A stretch of 64,000 nucleotides of DNA from Bacteroidales bacterium (lineage in GTDB: Bacteria > Bacteroidota > Bacteroidia > Bacteroidales > VadinHA17): the NCBI GenBank assembly GCA_016709865.1, contig JADJLX010000003.1:372001-436000 (forward strand), given 5' to 3'. Positions 8,696 through 16,898 of the stretch are shown here, one piece after another. Both the position numbers and the translations under genes were made by a program. The notes below the pieces were generated by a model. The model was not told the origin of the DNA. It did no database searches and saw only the letters and a list, made by a program, of their open reading frames with translations. Numbering within the stretch: position 1 is the first letter of the stretch; every line of letters begins with the position of its first letter.

Positions 8696-10234
8696 ATGTT
8701 AATAAGAACATTTGCCAGTGCCGTAAATGGTATTGATGCCGCCACTGTAACTATTGAAGTTAATGTCTCACGTGGTATTCAGTTTTTTCTTGTTGGATTG
8801 CCTGATTCAGCTGTGAAGGAGAGTCAGCACAGGATTGCATCTGCCCTCCGTTCGCTGGGTTTTAAGTGGCCCGGAAAACAGGTTGTCATAAACATGGCTC
8901 CAGCTGATATCCGCAAGGAGGGATCATCTTACGACCTGCCTCTGGCGATGGGCATACTTGTTGCCGATGAGGAAGTAACAAAAGGTGCCATTGAATCTTT
9001 TGTAATGATGGGGGAACTGTCGCTCGACGGAACCCTGCAGCCTGTAAAAGGTGTTTTGCCTATTGCACTGAGAGCGAGGGAGGAAGGATTCAAAGGAATT
9101 ATTGTTCCTTCAAAAAATGCCAGGGAAGCTGCTGTAGTTGAGGGACTTGATGTATATGGGATGGAGAATCTCAAAGATGTTGTTGATTTTTTCAACGGTT
9201 CACGTCAGTTTAGTCCGGTAAGGGTAGACCTGAAGGAACTATTTGCATGTGAGGCGAATAAATATGATATTGATTTTTCTGATGTCCGGGGCCAGGAGAA
9301 TGTTAAAAGGGCCCTGGAGGTAGCGGCTGCCGGAATGCATAATATTATAATGGTAGGACCTCCCGGTGCCGGCAAGACTATGCTGGCAAAAAGAATTCCG
9401 ACAATAATTCCGCCTCTTACCCTTGAGGAAGCGCTTGAAACTACCAAAATACATTCGGTTGCAGGCAAAATAGATGACCATACTGCTCTCATGACCAAGA
9501 GGCCATTCAGATCGCCACACCATACAATATCAGATGTCGCTTTGGTAGGCGGTGGTACATTTCCACAGCCCGGAGAAATTTCCCTGGGACATAATGGCGT
9601 TTTATTCCTTGATGAGCTGCCGGAGTTCAAGAGAACTGTACTTGAGGTCATGCGACAGCCTCTTGAAGACAGGGTAATTACAATTTCGAGAGCAAAATCA
9701 ACATGCGATTACCCCGCAAGCTTCATGCTGGTGGCCTCAATGAATCCATGTCCGTGCGGGTTTCATAATCACCCTGAAAAAGAGTGTATGTGCTCACCGG
9801 GGATGGTTCAGAAATATCTCAATCGTATATCAGGACCGCTGCTCGACAGGATCGACATTCATATTGAGGTTGTCCCGGTAAATTATGATAAGCTTTCAGA
9901 TTCCGGAAAAGTGGAACACTCATCGACTGTTCGCGAGAGGGTTGTAAAAGCGAGGGCTATACAGGCAAAGCGTTTTGAATCGGTGAAAGGTGTTTATTCT
10001 AATTCACAGATGTCGTCGTCGATGCAAAGGAAGTATTGCCAGCTCGATGAGAATGGCGGCAGATTACTTAAGACAGCTATGGAGATCAGGGGATTATCGG
10101 CCAGAGCTTATGATCGCATATTAAAAGTGGCCAGGACGATTGCAGATCTGGCTGATTCTGATAATATCACAGCCGAACATATTTCAGAAGCAATTAACTA
10201 CCGGAATCTCGACAGGGAAGGGTGGGCAGGATGA
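8696..10234 (+). CDS. comM: YifB/ComM-family Mg-chelatase-like AAA+ ATPase
   Basis: The 512-residue length is standard for YifB/ComM, a hexameric helicase that promotes branch migration and integration of imported DNA in naturally transformable bacteria. The order is an N-terminal Lon-like domain (VNVSRGIQFFLVGLPDSAVKE, MGELSLDGTLQPVKG), an AAA+ core with Walker A GPPGAGKTML and Walker B LFLDELPEF, a Cys cluster (NPCPCGFHNHPEKECMC) and a C-terminal lid (RDLSARAYDRILKVARTIADL-like block). It is probably cytosolic. It has its own promoter and no competence genes adjacent, although comF lies at 41.5 kb. Confidence 0.93.
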   Translation: MLIRTFASAVNGIDAATVTIEVNVSRGIQFFLVGLPDSAVKESQHRIASALRSLGFKWPGKQVVINMAPADIRKEGSSYDLPLAMGILVADEEVTKGAIESFVMMGELSLDGTLQPVKGVLPIALRAREEGFKGIIVPSKNAREAAVVEGLDVYGMENLKDVVDFFNGSRQFSPVRVDLKELFACEANKYDIDFSDVRGQENVKRALEVAAAGMHNIIMVGPPGAGKTMLAKRIPTIIPPLTLEEALETTKIHSVAGKIDDHTALMTKRPFRSPHHTISDVALVGGGTFPQPGEISLGHNGVLFLDELPEFKRTVLEVMRQPLEDRVITISRAKSTCDYPASFMLVASMNPCPCGFHNHPEKECMCSPGMVQKYLNRISGPLLDRIDIHIEVVPVNYDKLSDSGKVEHSSTVRERVVKARAIQAKRFESVKGVYSNSQMSSSMQRKYCQLDENGGRLLKTAMEIRGLSARAYDRILKVARTIADLADSDNITAEHISEAINYRNLDREGWAG

Positions 10235-10356
10235 GGGTCAGAGTTCGGCTTCTCTCACTCTGACTAATAATCATACCCCAGAGGAGTGGCAGGAAAAGTT
10301 TTTTATTAAATTTGTTAGACTCAAGTTCTTTCAATTTAATTCTCAAAACCTGTCAA

Positions 10357-11553
10357 ATGAAAAAGATATCATTACTCGGTACCGGACTTATAGGGGCCTT
10401 CTATGCAATGTCGTTGCATTCGCACAGAAGAAAAGATGTTATTCTTAATGTCTGTTCTGCTCATGAGGAATCTGCCAGGGATTTCTCCAAAAGATTTAAT
10501 ATTCCTAAACATACTACAAACCTGAAAGAAGCGATCGAAGATCCTGATATTGATACAGTTATTGTGGCTCTTCCGAATTACCTTCATAAAGAGACTATAC
10601 TGATGGCATGCAGGGCAAAAAAGAATGTACTGGTTACAAAACCATTTGCCATGAATGCAGTTGAAGCAAAAGAGATCCTGGATGCTGCAGAAAAGTCAGG
10701 AGTCTTTACGGGGTATCTTGAAGACCTTGTATATACGCCAAAAACGTTAAAGGCAGTTGAGATGGTTAAAAACGGATCGTGCGGCAGGATACTCTGGACC
10801 AGATCACGTGAAGCACATTCCGGTCCTCACAGCGCATGGTTCTGGGATAAATCCAAATCAGGAGGCGGCGCCCTGGTCGATCTGGGTTGCCATTGCATAG
10901 AGATAGGAAGGAATTTCATAGGAAAAGATATCAGGCCTGTTGAGGTAATGTGCTGGGCAGAGACTCAGGTAAAACCTATAGAAGCAGAGGACCATGCTAT
11001 AGCTCTGATTAAATATGAAACAGGTGCAATATCCCAGATAGAAGTCAGCTGGAATTTCAGAGGAGGAATGGACCTGAGAGATGAGGTGTCCGGTACTGAG
11101 GGTACAATAAGGCTAGATCACTGGCTGAGAACCGGATTTGAGGTATTCACATCAGGAAGTACAAATAAATATGTTTCAGAAAAGACCGAGAGTGATACCG
11201 GCTGGCTTTTTCCTGTAGGAGATGAGGTAAATGAGCTCGGTTATTCCGATATGTTTACAGATATGTTTGAATCTATGGAGTCGGGAAGGGACCCCCTGGA
11301 GACATTTTACGATGGCTATATAGTTAATGCTATTATGGATGCCTGCTATAAATCTGCTTCAACAAAAAAGTGGGAGCCTGTTGAGATTTCAGACTGGAGA
11401 GGGAAAGTAGGACTCTCTTCTCACGTTGATCTTGTGGATTATGACGAAAAATTCTTTCTGATTAAAAAGGAGAAGATGCCGGATGGAAAGGTAAAAATTA
11501 TGCTTAAAGATAAATCATCGGGCCAGATTGTACAGAAGATTATTGAAAATTGA
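10357..11553 (+). CDS. Gfo/Idh/MocA family oxidoreductase, cytosolic
   Basis: A 398-residue oxidoreductase without a signal peptide. The Rossmann start is MKKISLLGTGLIGAFYAMSLH, so the ATG at 10357 is preferred over an upstream in-frame start at 10312 that would add 15 unrelated residues. Later blocks are DTVIVALPNYLHKE, VTKPFAMNAVEAKEILDAAEKSG (the family EKP motif is TKP here), EAHSGPHSAWFWDKSKSGGGALVDLGCHCIE and AISQIEVSWNFRGG. NAD(P)-dependent oxidation of a sugar-like compound is expected; the substrate cannot be told. It follows comM by 122 bp and may be independently expressed. It is not closely similar to the exported homologue at 4520. Confidence 0.85.
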   Translation: MKKISLLGTGLIGAFYAMSLHSHRRKDVILNVCSAHEESARDFSKRFNIPKHTTNLKEAIEDPDIDTVIVALPNYLHKETILMACRAKKNVLVTKPFAMNAVEAKEILDAAEKSGVFTGYLEDLVYTPKTLKAVEMVKNGSCGRILWTRSREAHSGPHSAWFWDKSKSGGGALVDLGCHCIEIGRNFIGKDIRPVEVMCWAETQVKPIEAEDHAIALIKYETGAISQIEVSWNFRGGMDLRDEVSGTEGTIRLDHWLRTGFEVFTSGSTNKYVSEKTESDTGWLFPVGDEVNELGYSDMFTDMFESMESGRDPLETFYDGYIVNAIMDACYKSASTKKWEPVEISDWRGKVGLSSHVDLVDYDEKFFLIKKEKMPDGKVKIMLKDKSSGQIVQKIIEN

Positions 11554-11668
11554 AAAGAGCATAAATATCATAAAAGATTTTTGGCATGATATTTTCTATA
11601 TATTTGTTGCAGCTGTTAAAATATTAACAGTTGATTGTTAAAAGAATATTTACTTAAAACTAAGGATT

Positions 11669-12205
11669 ATGATATTAAAGAAAGGACTTTTAATGATTTG
11701 TGTTGCATTGCTTCTGGGAAGCGTTGCTTCAGCTCAGAATTTCAAGTATATTGGTTCTGATAAGTGTAAACTCTGCCATAATAAGCCAGCTACAGGCGAC
11801 CAGTATGGTAAATGGCTTAAAGATCCACACTCACAGGCTATGAAATCACTTAGCAGTCAGGCTTCACTTGATTATGCTAAGAAAAACGGTATAGCTGACC
11901 CTGCAAAAGACGCCAAATGTCTGAAGTGCCATTCTACTTTTGACAGTGTTGATCCCAAGATGAGAAGCACCATAACTCAGGCCGAAGGTGTTGGATGCGA
12001 ATCATGTCACGGACCAGGCAGTGCATATAAATCTCCTGCTGTAATGAAAAGCAGAGAGCAGTCAATGAAGATGGGACTGGTTCTTCCTACAAAAGAATTA
12101 TGCGTGAAATGCCATAATAAGGAGAATCCTTTCCACAAAGAATTTAATTTCGAGACTTTCTCCGCAAAAATCGCTCATCCTAATCCTGCTGCAAAGAAAA
12201 GCTAA
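11669..12205 (+). CDS. Periplasmic tetraheme cytochrome c (c554-like)
   Basis: A 178-residue protein with a Sec signal (cleavage near SVASAQ). It has four CxxCH haem sites: Cys33-His37, Cys84-His88, Cys110-His114 and Cys145-His149. Additional His residues (for example in DPHSQAMK, CHGPGS and NPFHKEF) could be distal ligands. The spacing and the CHGPGS element resemble the cytochrome c554 family that carries electrons in the periplasm. A TATATTTG box at 11599-11606 is a possible -7 element, but the nearest TTTG lies only 15 bp upstream. The gene sits alone before an 820 bp gap; the NrfD operon begins beyond it. Service as the periplasmic partner of that operon is inferred from proximity only. 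Confidence 0.9.
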   Translation: MILKKGLLMICVALLLGSVASAQNFKYIGSDKCKLCHNKPATGDQYGKWLKDPHSQAMKSLSSQASLDYAKKNGIADPAKDAKCLKCHSTFDSVDPKMRSTITQAEGVGCESCHGPGSAYKSPAVMKSREQSMKMGLVLPTKELCVKCHNKENPFHKEFNFETFSAKIAHPNPAAKKS

Positions 12206-12233
12206 GGATATTCGCAGAGAATCAAATTATAAG

Positions 12234-12269
12234 GCCTTTGCTCTGATTAGAGCAAAGGCTTTCTTTTTT
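12234..12269 (+). terminator. Rho-independent terminator after the tetraheme cytochrome
   Basis: A perfect 11 bp stem (GCCTTTGCTCT / AGAGCAAAGGC) with a 4 nt loop is followed by TTTCTTTTTT, ending cytochrome transcription before the next operon. Confidence 0.93.
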
Positions 12270-12270
12270 A

Positions 12271-12735
12271 TAATCCCTTATAACTCAAAATCCCTGTAAT
12301 ATTCGGAGGCGCCATGACTTGTGGTAAGAAATACGGAAGTGTTGTAAGGTATATGCAAGACTTTCTCCCCACCTTTATAACAATACCTGTGTTATTCCGA
12401 GTCTCCATAAAATTATATTGTACATCAAGTATTATGACAAACGGCTCTGAAAGAGCCCAATATGAATAACCCCCGGTGTAACCCTAATCTTTATACACAT
12501 CTTTTTTGTTAAGTTCCTGCTATGTGTCACCAAGTTACCTGTCATCCCTGAGCGGTAGTGAGGGATCTCCTTATCTCTTTAAGCAATTGATTAAAAAAGA
12601 AATGTGATGGCAACCACGGATTTTTCATATTTAGCCACTTCGTGGCATAGAAATCTGCCAGGATTCTCCATTAAATTATTTACCTGTTCCTTCAGAAATA
12701 ATTTGAATAAATTATTTCCTTCTTCTTTCAATTAA
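12271..12735. other. Non-coding stretch holding repeat fragments
   Basis: No convincing gene is present. It contains small hairpins (GGCTC/GAGCC at 12443-12457, GCCAC/GTGGC at 12635-12647). It also holds a segment at 12485-12570 that matches parts of the palindromic element at 60.8-61.1 kb: the 42 bp ending in AGTTCCTGC, then GTCATCCCTGAGC and GAGGGATCTCC. I read it as a place where intergenic repeats have accumulated and decayed. Confidence 0.6.
12485..12570 (+). repeat. Partial copy of the nested palindromic intergenic element
   Basis: Positions 12485-12526 match 60790-60831 with few differences (TAATCTTTA ... CTTTTTTGTT ... AGTTCCTGCT). Positions 12540-12570 match the right outer arm of the other copies (TGTCATCCC, a variable GCG segment, GAGGGATCTCC). 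The central GGGAAAGAAGTGGCGA palindrome is absent, so this is a deletion derivative or a half-element. Confidence 0.7.
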
Positions 12736-12743
12736 ATCTAAAA

Positions 12744-12862
12744 AACACGAAAAGTGTTGTATAAATCATCAAGTGTTGAATAAATACACACATGGTTTAA
12801 CCCCCTTAATAATCACAACATTGAGAGTATAGAAAATATACACTGTATATTAATTCAACACT
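12744..12862 (+). promoter_or_regulatory. Repeated AGTGTTG boxes, candidate enhancer (UAS)
   Basis: AAGTGTTGTATAAAT (from 12752) and AAGTGTTGAATAAAT (from 12771) are direct repeats 19 bp apart. The first is also half of a dyad AACAC-N5-GTGTT (12744-12758). An inverted copy, ATTCAACACT, lies at 12853-12862. They sit about 75-190 bp before a sigma54-type promoter, the usual position for NtrC-class activator sites. Binding by the regulator at 19327 is inferred. Confidence 0.45.
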
Positions 12863-12935
12863 ATTGTAAAATTAATATATTGAAATAAATTGACTAACAA
12901 ACAGAAATACAGATATATAGAGGGTTGAAAATTAT

Positions 12936-12952
12936 TTGGCACCATTGTTGAA
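12936..12952 (+). promoter_or_regulatory. Candidate sigma54 (-24/-12) promoter of the NrfD/GcvH-like operon
   Basis: TTGGCAC-N5-TTGAA matches the sigma54 consensus TTGGCAC-N5-TTGCA except that the -12 GC is GA. GG and the -12 G have the correct 10 bp spacing. It lies 74 bp before the ATG at 13026. The operon it would drive encodes a sigma54-dependent activator (GAFTGA motif). The -12 mismatch lowers certainty. Confidence 0.5.
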
Positions 12953-13025
12953 AACCTCAAATTCAGATATTAAAATATGGCCAGAACACAGAGATTTTTA
13001 ACAAAGACAACAAATAACTAAAGCA

Positions 13026-14741
13026 ATGAAACGAGCAATCACATTTTTAACATGCTTATTAATAGTAGGTTACAGCTGTATCGCTGGAAACGCACCGTTA
13101 AGTGAGAGCAGATCCCTTTCGTCTGACTCAATTATGGTCCTCAGTACCCCTGATTTGTATAATATCTCAACAAAGTGGGCTGCGGAATACAATAAATTAA
13201 ATACCGGGACAAAAATCAGTGTTTTTTCAGTTACTGATGCCGGTATGGAAGAAACCCTTTCCACAAAAGGAAAAATCGGGTTCATATCAGGTGATGTCCC
13301 CTCTTTCCTGAATGAGGAACCATTTTCAAAGCTTGTTGTTGGCAGAGATGTTCTGATTCCTGTAATAAACTCAAATAACCCCCTTCTTAAAGAAATAGAT
13401 CTTAAAGGGATCTCTCCGGAGAACCTGCTTTTATACCTTAATCGCAGCGAAGGAAGAAACTGGGGAACACTGTTAAGTGGTTCACAAAGTACTCCTGCAA
13501 ATTTCTATTTTGTCGATGATAAAACAATCTCCGATGGAATAGCAGGCTTTTTAGGGAAACCGGAATTGCAGATTGCTGGTATTAAAAAAGAAAACAGCAG
13601 TGAATTGCTGGCTGCCATTCAAAAAGATCCGTACGGCATTGGATTCTGCAAAATGGTAAATGTTATAGATTTTCAGAATCAGGCACTAATTGAAAACATT
13701 AGTCTGATGCCTATCGACAGGAATAATAACGGAGTGCTGGATTACAATGAGAATATCTATACCGATTTAAACAATTTTTCAAGAGGCGTATGGATAGGAA
13801 AATATCCCAGATCATTATTCAGTAATATTTATTCGGTCACTTTAAAACAGCCAATAAGTGAAAATGAGTCAGCATTTCTGAAATGGGTCCTTAACGAAGG
13901 GCAACAGTTTCTTTATTCAAACGGATACTCTGATCTGTTGATCAGTGAAAGGGCCACTAATACCGATAAATTGTATGAAGCACAGGTTTATGCAGGAGCA
14001 GATGCTGAGAATAAATCTGTATTTGGTACTATTCTGATATTTACTCTCTGCCTGGTGCTGGCAGGCTTCTTGGCTGATTCCGCAATCAGGTATTTCAGGA
14101 GGGATAAAACACTGCAGACTACCTCATCACCGATACCTAATCCTGTACTAAATACCAACGGGCTGAGTGTCCCCGGAGGAATCCTTTTTGATAAGACTCA
14201 TACTTGGGCATTTATGGAACAAAACGGATATGTTAAAGTCGGAATTGATGATTTCCTTCAGCATATCACAGGAACTATAACAAGGATCAAAATGAAAAAG
14301 GAAGGGGACAAAGTCAAGAAGGGTGATCAGATTCTTTCAATCATTCAGAACGGGAAACAGCTGAACCTCTATGCTCCGGTCTCAGGAACTATAAGAGAGA
14401 TAAACACCATGCTTGACACAAACGGATCAGTAGTTAATACTTCACCATATAACGAAGGATGGGTATATAGAATGGAGCCCTCAAACTGGCACAGGGAAAA
14501 CCAGCTGCTGTTCATGGCTGAAAAGCAGAAGGAGTATATTAAAAATGAATTCATCAGGCTGAAAGATTTCTTAGCCACAGCCCTTGGAACAGATAAGGAA
14601 ATGTATGCCCAGGTTATACTTCAGGATGGAGGTGAGCTTGTCGATAACACTCTGTCGAATCTCGGACCTGAAGTATGGGAAGACTTTCAGTCGAAATTTA
14701 TCGACCCGTCAAGACAGATATGGTTTCATGAATTATTTTAG
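13026..14741 (+). CDS. PstS-like binding domain - membrane helix - GcvH-like fusion protein
   Basis: The 571-residue protein is an uncommon fusion. A Sec signal is followed by a periplasmic domain (about 35-325) resembling PstS-type substrate-binding proteins. Inside it an EF-hand-like loop (Asp231 to Glu242, DRNNNGVLDYNE) suggests Ca2+ binding. A membrane helix (331-353) precedes RYFRRDK, which by the positive-inside rule places the rest in the cytoplasm. There a GcvH-like lipoyl fold follows (about 383-490: THTWAFM, DDFLQHITG, GDKVKKGD, APVSGTI, GWVYRMEPSNW). A lysine (Lys444, IQNGKQL) lies close to where GcvH carries lipoate. The last 60 residues (VILQDGGELVDNTLSNLGPE) recur in the protein at 16899. 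It starts a same-strand run of eight genes. Ligand and function are unknown; it is not glycine-cleavage H protein. Confidence 0.75.
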   Translation: MKRAITFLTCLLIVGYSCIAGNAPLSESRSLSSDSIMVLSTPDLYNISTKWAAEYNKLNTGTKISVFSVTDAGMEETLSTKGKIGFISGDVPSFLNEEPFSKLVVGRDVLIPVINSNNPLLKEIDLKGISPENLLLYLNRSEGRNWGTLLSGSQSTPANFYFVDDKTISDGIAGFLGKPELQIAGIKKENSSELLAAIQKDPYGIGFCKMVNVIDFQNQALIENISLMPIDRNNNGVLDYNENIYTDLNNFSRGVWIGKYPRSLFSNIYSVTLKQPISENESAFLKWVLNEGQQFLYSNGYSDLLISERATNTDKLYEAQVYAGADAENKSVFGTILIFTLCLVLAGFLADSAIRYFRRDKTLQTTSSPIPNPVLNTNGLSVPGGILFDKTHTWAFMEQNGYVKVGIDDFLQHITGTITRIKMKKEGDKVKKGDQILSIIQNGKQLNLYAPVSGTIREINTMLDTNGSVVNTSPYNEGWVYRMEPSNWHRENQLLFMAEKQKEYIKNEFIRLKDFLATALGTDKEMYAQVILQDGGELVDNTLSNLGPEVWEDFQSKFIDPSRQIWFHELF

Positions 14742-14762
14742 AATCAATAAAATATAAATATT

Positions 14763-15626
14763 ATGGCTCTGAACAGAAAAGACTTTTTTAAAGTACTGGG
14801 CGTAACAGGAGTTACACTGGCTATCGGGAAAGAGGCCGGGGCAGTACCAAAAAAGGAAGAAAGTATTGAATTCAAAGGAATTCTTTACGACTCAACAAGA
14901 TGCGCTGGCTGCCAGACCTGTGAGTCAGCATGTGCTGAGGCAAACGGCTTGCCTTCACCCACTGCAGCTATTGAAGCAGGTGTTATCAGAAATACTGATG
15001 AAGTTCACCGGACGGTAGTTAATGCATTCAATTCAAGTAAGGGTGAAACCTATTTGAAAAAGCAGTGTATGCATTGCAACGAACCAGCCTGTACTGCTGC
15101 CTGCCTTACACAGGCCATGTATAAAACAAAGGAGGGAGCTGTGATCTGGAGAGGAGATAAATGCATGGGTTGCCGCTATTGCATGGTTTCCTGCCCGTTT
15201 GATGTTCCGAAATTCGAATATCATAGTGCAAATCCGAAGATAGAAAAATGCAATATGTGTTACAGCAGGCTGGGTGAAGGTAAAATACCGGCATGTGTTG
15301 AGAATTGTCCTGCTGAAGCTTTGATGTATGGGCCAAGGCGCGACCTGATTAAGGAGGCGAGGAAAAGAATTGTCGAAAATCCCGATCAGTATGTCGATCA
15401 TATTTACGGCGAACATGAAGCAGGGGGAACAGGTTTTCTTTATATCGCAGGTGTCCCTTTTGAAGAGCTTGGGCTGAATACTTCCATTCAGAAGGAGTCA
15501 TATCCATCCTTATCGAAAGGGTTCCTGTACAGCGTCCCGACAATATTTGTTCTGTGGCCGGCCATTTTGCTGGGTATCCGTGAATCAACCAAAAATAATC
15601 ACCTCAAATCTGATGAGAATGAATAG
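14763..15626 (+). CDS. HybA/DmsB-type 4x[4Fe-4S] ferredoxin subunit, membrane-anchored
   Basis: A 287-residue electron-transfer protein. Four cysteine groups bind four [4Fe-4S] clusters: CAGCQTCESAC (from residue 47), CMHCNEPACTAAC, CMGCRYCMVSCPFDVP and CNMCYSRLGEGKIPACVENCP. The N-terminus (NRKDFFKVLGVTGVTLAIG) resembles a Tat signal with Arg-Lys instead of Arg-Arg, so a periplasmic location is likely. A C-terminal hydrophobic segment (VPTIFVLWPAILLGI) would anchor it, as in HybA. It lies 21 bp after the fusion gene and overlaps the NrfD gene by 8 bp, indicating a complex of the two. No molybdopterin or hydrogenase catalytic subunit is adjacent, so the usual partner of such a subunit is missing. 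Confidence 0.9.
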   Translation: MALNRKDFFKVLGVTGVTLAIGKEAGAVPKKEESIEFKGILYDSTRCAGCQTCESACAEANGLPSPTAAIEAGVIRNTDEVHRTVVNAFNSSKGETYLKKQCMHCNEPACTAACLTQAMYKTKEGAVIWRGDKCMGCRYCMVSCPFDVPKFEYHSANPKIEKCNMCYSRLGEGKIPACVENCPAEALMYGPRRDLIKEARKRIVENPDQYVDHIYGEHEAGGTGFLYIAGVPFEELGLNTSIQKESYPSLSKGFLYSVPTIFVLWPAILLGIRESTKNNHLKSDENE

Positions 15627-16848
15627 TCTAAACTACACAATAGCAAAAGACAACGATGGTAAATCCATCTGGAAATTCCTTGCAGGCGAAATGAAACCCA
15701 GAGGGAGTTTCCTCACACCTTTTAATATAATATCCATTCCCATAATGATTCTGGGACTGGTGTTGATTGTAATCCGCTTCTGGAAAGGACTAGGCTCTGT
15801 TACAAACCTGACACAGGAGGTACCCTGGGGCTTGTGGATTGGATTTGATGTTGTTACCGGTGTTGCATTTGCAGGGGGCGCTTATGTACTGACATTCATG
15901 GTGTATATTCTCAACATGCAGAAATATCACTCAATTGTCAGGATCACAGTGCTTAACGGATTTCTGGCATATGTATTCTATGCGGGAGCCCTGCTTCTCG
16001 ACCTGGGAAGACCATGGAATGTCATAAACCCGATAATTGGCAACAGTTTCGGAACAAGCTCAGTATTGTTTCTGGTAGCATGGCACTTCCTGCTCTACAT
16101 GATTGCCCAGCTCATTGAGTTTTCACCGGCTGTTGCAGAATGGCTTGGTGCCAGGAAAGCAAGAAAAATTCTCTCGGGAATGACTGTTGCAGCTGTCATT
16201 TTCGGTATCACGCTTTCAACTCTGCACCAATCTGGTCTGGGAGCTTTATACCTGATGGCTAAAGACAAAATTCATCCTCTCTGGTACAATGAATTCATTC
16301 CGATTATGTTTTTTGTTTCCAGTATCTTTGCCGGTCTCTCCATGGTAATCTTCGAAGGATCAATAAGTCACAGGGTCTTTTTCAATCAGATAAGCGAAGA
16401 AAACCATAAATCTCACAACAGTATTATAATAGGTTTGTCAAAGATCTGCGCAGTTGCGATGTTTGCCTATTTCTTTCTTCAGGTTCTCGTATTCGTGCAT
16501 GGTAAGCGCTGGGACCTTCTTTTTACACCAATGGGTTATTGGTATCTGCTTGAGATGTTTGGTTTTGTAATGTTTCCGATGCTGTTGTTTTTCTACAGTT
16601 ACCGGAGGAAAAACATTAACCTAGTTAAGGTAGCAGCAATACTGACAATGCTTGGAGTAATACTTAACAGACTCAATGTAACTGTTATTGGTTTCAAATG
16701 GGACGCAGCGATAAGATACATTCCTACATGGATGGAACTGGTTGTTACCCTGGCAGTTATATTTACTGAGATTTGGATATTCAGATGGGTAGTCAACCGT
16801 ATGCCGGTACTGAGGGAATCACCTTCGTGGGTAAATGATAAACATTAA
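15619..16848 (+). CDS. NrfD/HybB-type quinone-interacting membrane subunit
   Basis: A 409-residue polytopic protein with about ten hydrophobic helices, matching the NrfD/PsrC/HybB family that exchanges electrons with membrane quinones. Recognisable blocks are PWGLWIGFDVVTGVAFAGGAY near the start, LLDLGRPW, STLHQSGLGALYLM and a C-terminal GFKWDAAIRYIPTWMELVVT. The ATG at 15619 overlaps the ferredoxin stop (ATGAATAG); an ATG at 15613 and a longer in-frame start at 15547 are less likely because they extend into the ferredoxin gene. With the preceding ferredoxin it forms the core of a quinone-linked redox complex. The electron acceptor or donor is not encoded by a recognisable catalytic subunit here. 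Confidence 0.92.
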   Translation: MNSLNYTIAKDNDGKSIWKFLAGEMKPRGSFLTPFNIISIPIMILGLVLIVIRFWKGLGSVTNLTQEVPWGLWIGFDVVTGVAFAGGAYVLTFMVYILNMQKYHSIVRITVLNGFLAYVFYAGALLLDLGRPWNVINPIIGNSFGTSSVLFLVAWHFLLYMIAQLIEFSPAVAEWLGARKARKILSGMTVAAVIFGITLSTLHQSGLGALYLMAKDKIHPLWYNEFIPIMFFVSSIFAGLSMVIFEGSISHRVFFNQISEENHKSHNSIIIGLSKICAVAMFAYFFLQVLVFVHGKRWDLLFTPMGYWYLLEMFGFVMFPMLLFFYSYRRKNINLVKVAAILTMLGVILNRLNVTVIGFKWDAAIRYIPTWMELVVTLAVIFTEIWIFRWVVNRMPVLRESPSWVNDKH

Positions 16849-16898
16849 TATTAACAGGTTTGGGCAAGCATTAATGCTCATACACAAAACATAATACA

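Noticed and set aside
9205..9651. 148-codon frame antisense to comM
   Set aside because: It lies wholly inside a well-conserved AAA+ domain on the other strand and has no recognisable domain or start context.
10237..10264. Terminator after comM (GTCAGAG/CTCTGAC hairpin)
   Set aside because: Seven base pairs with a 14 nt loop and no T run; too weak to call.
10140..10448. 102-codon frame bridging comM and the oxidoreductase
   Set aside because: It overlaps both real genes in another frame and has no conserved features.
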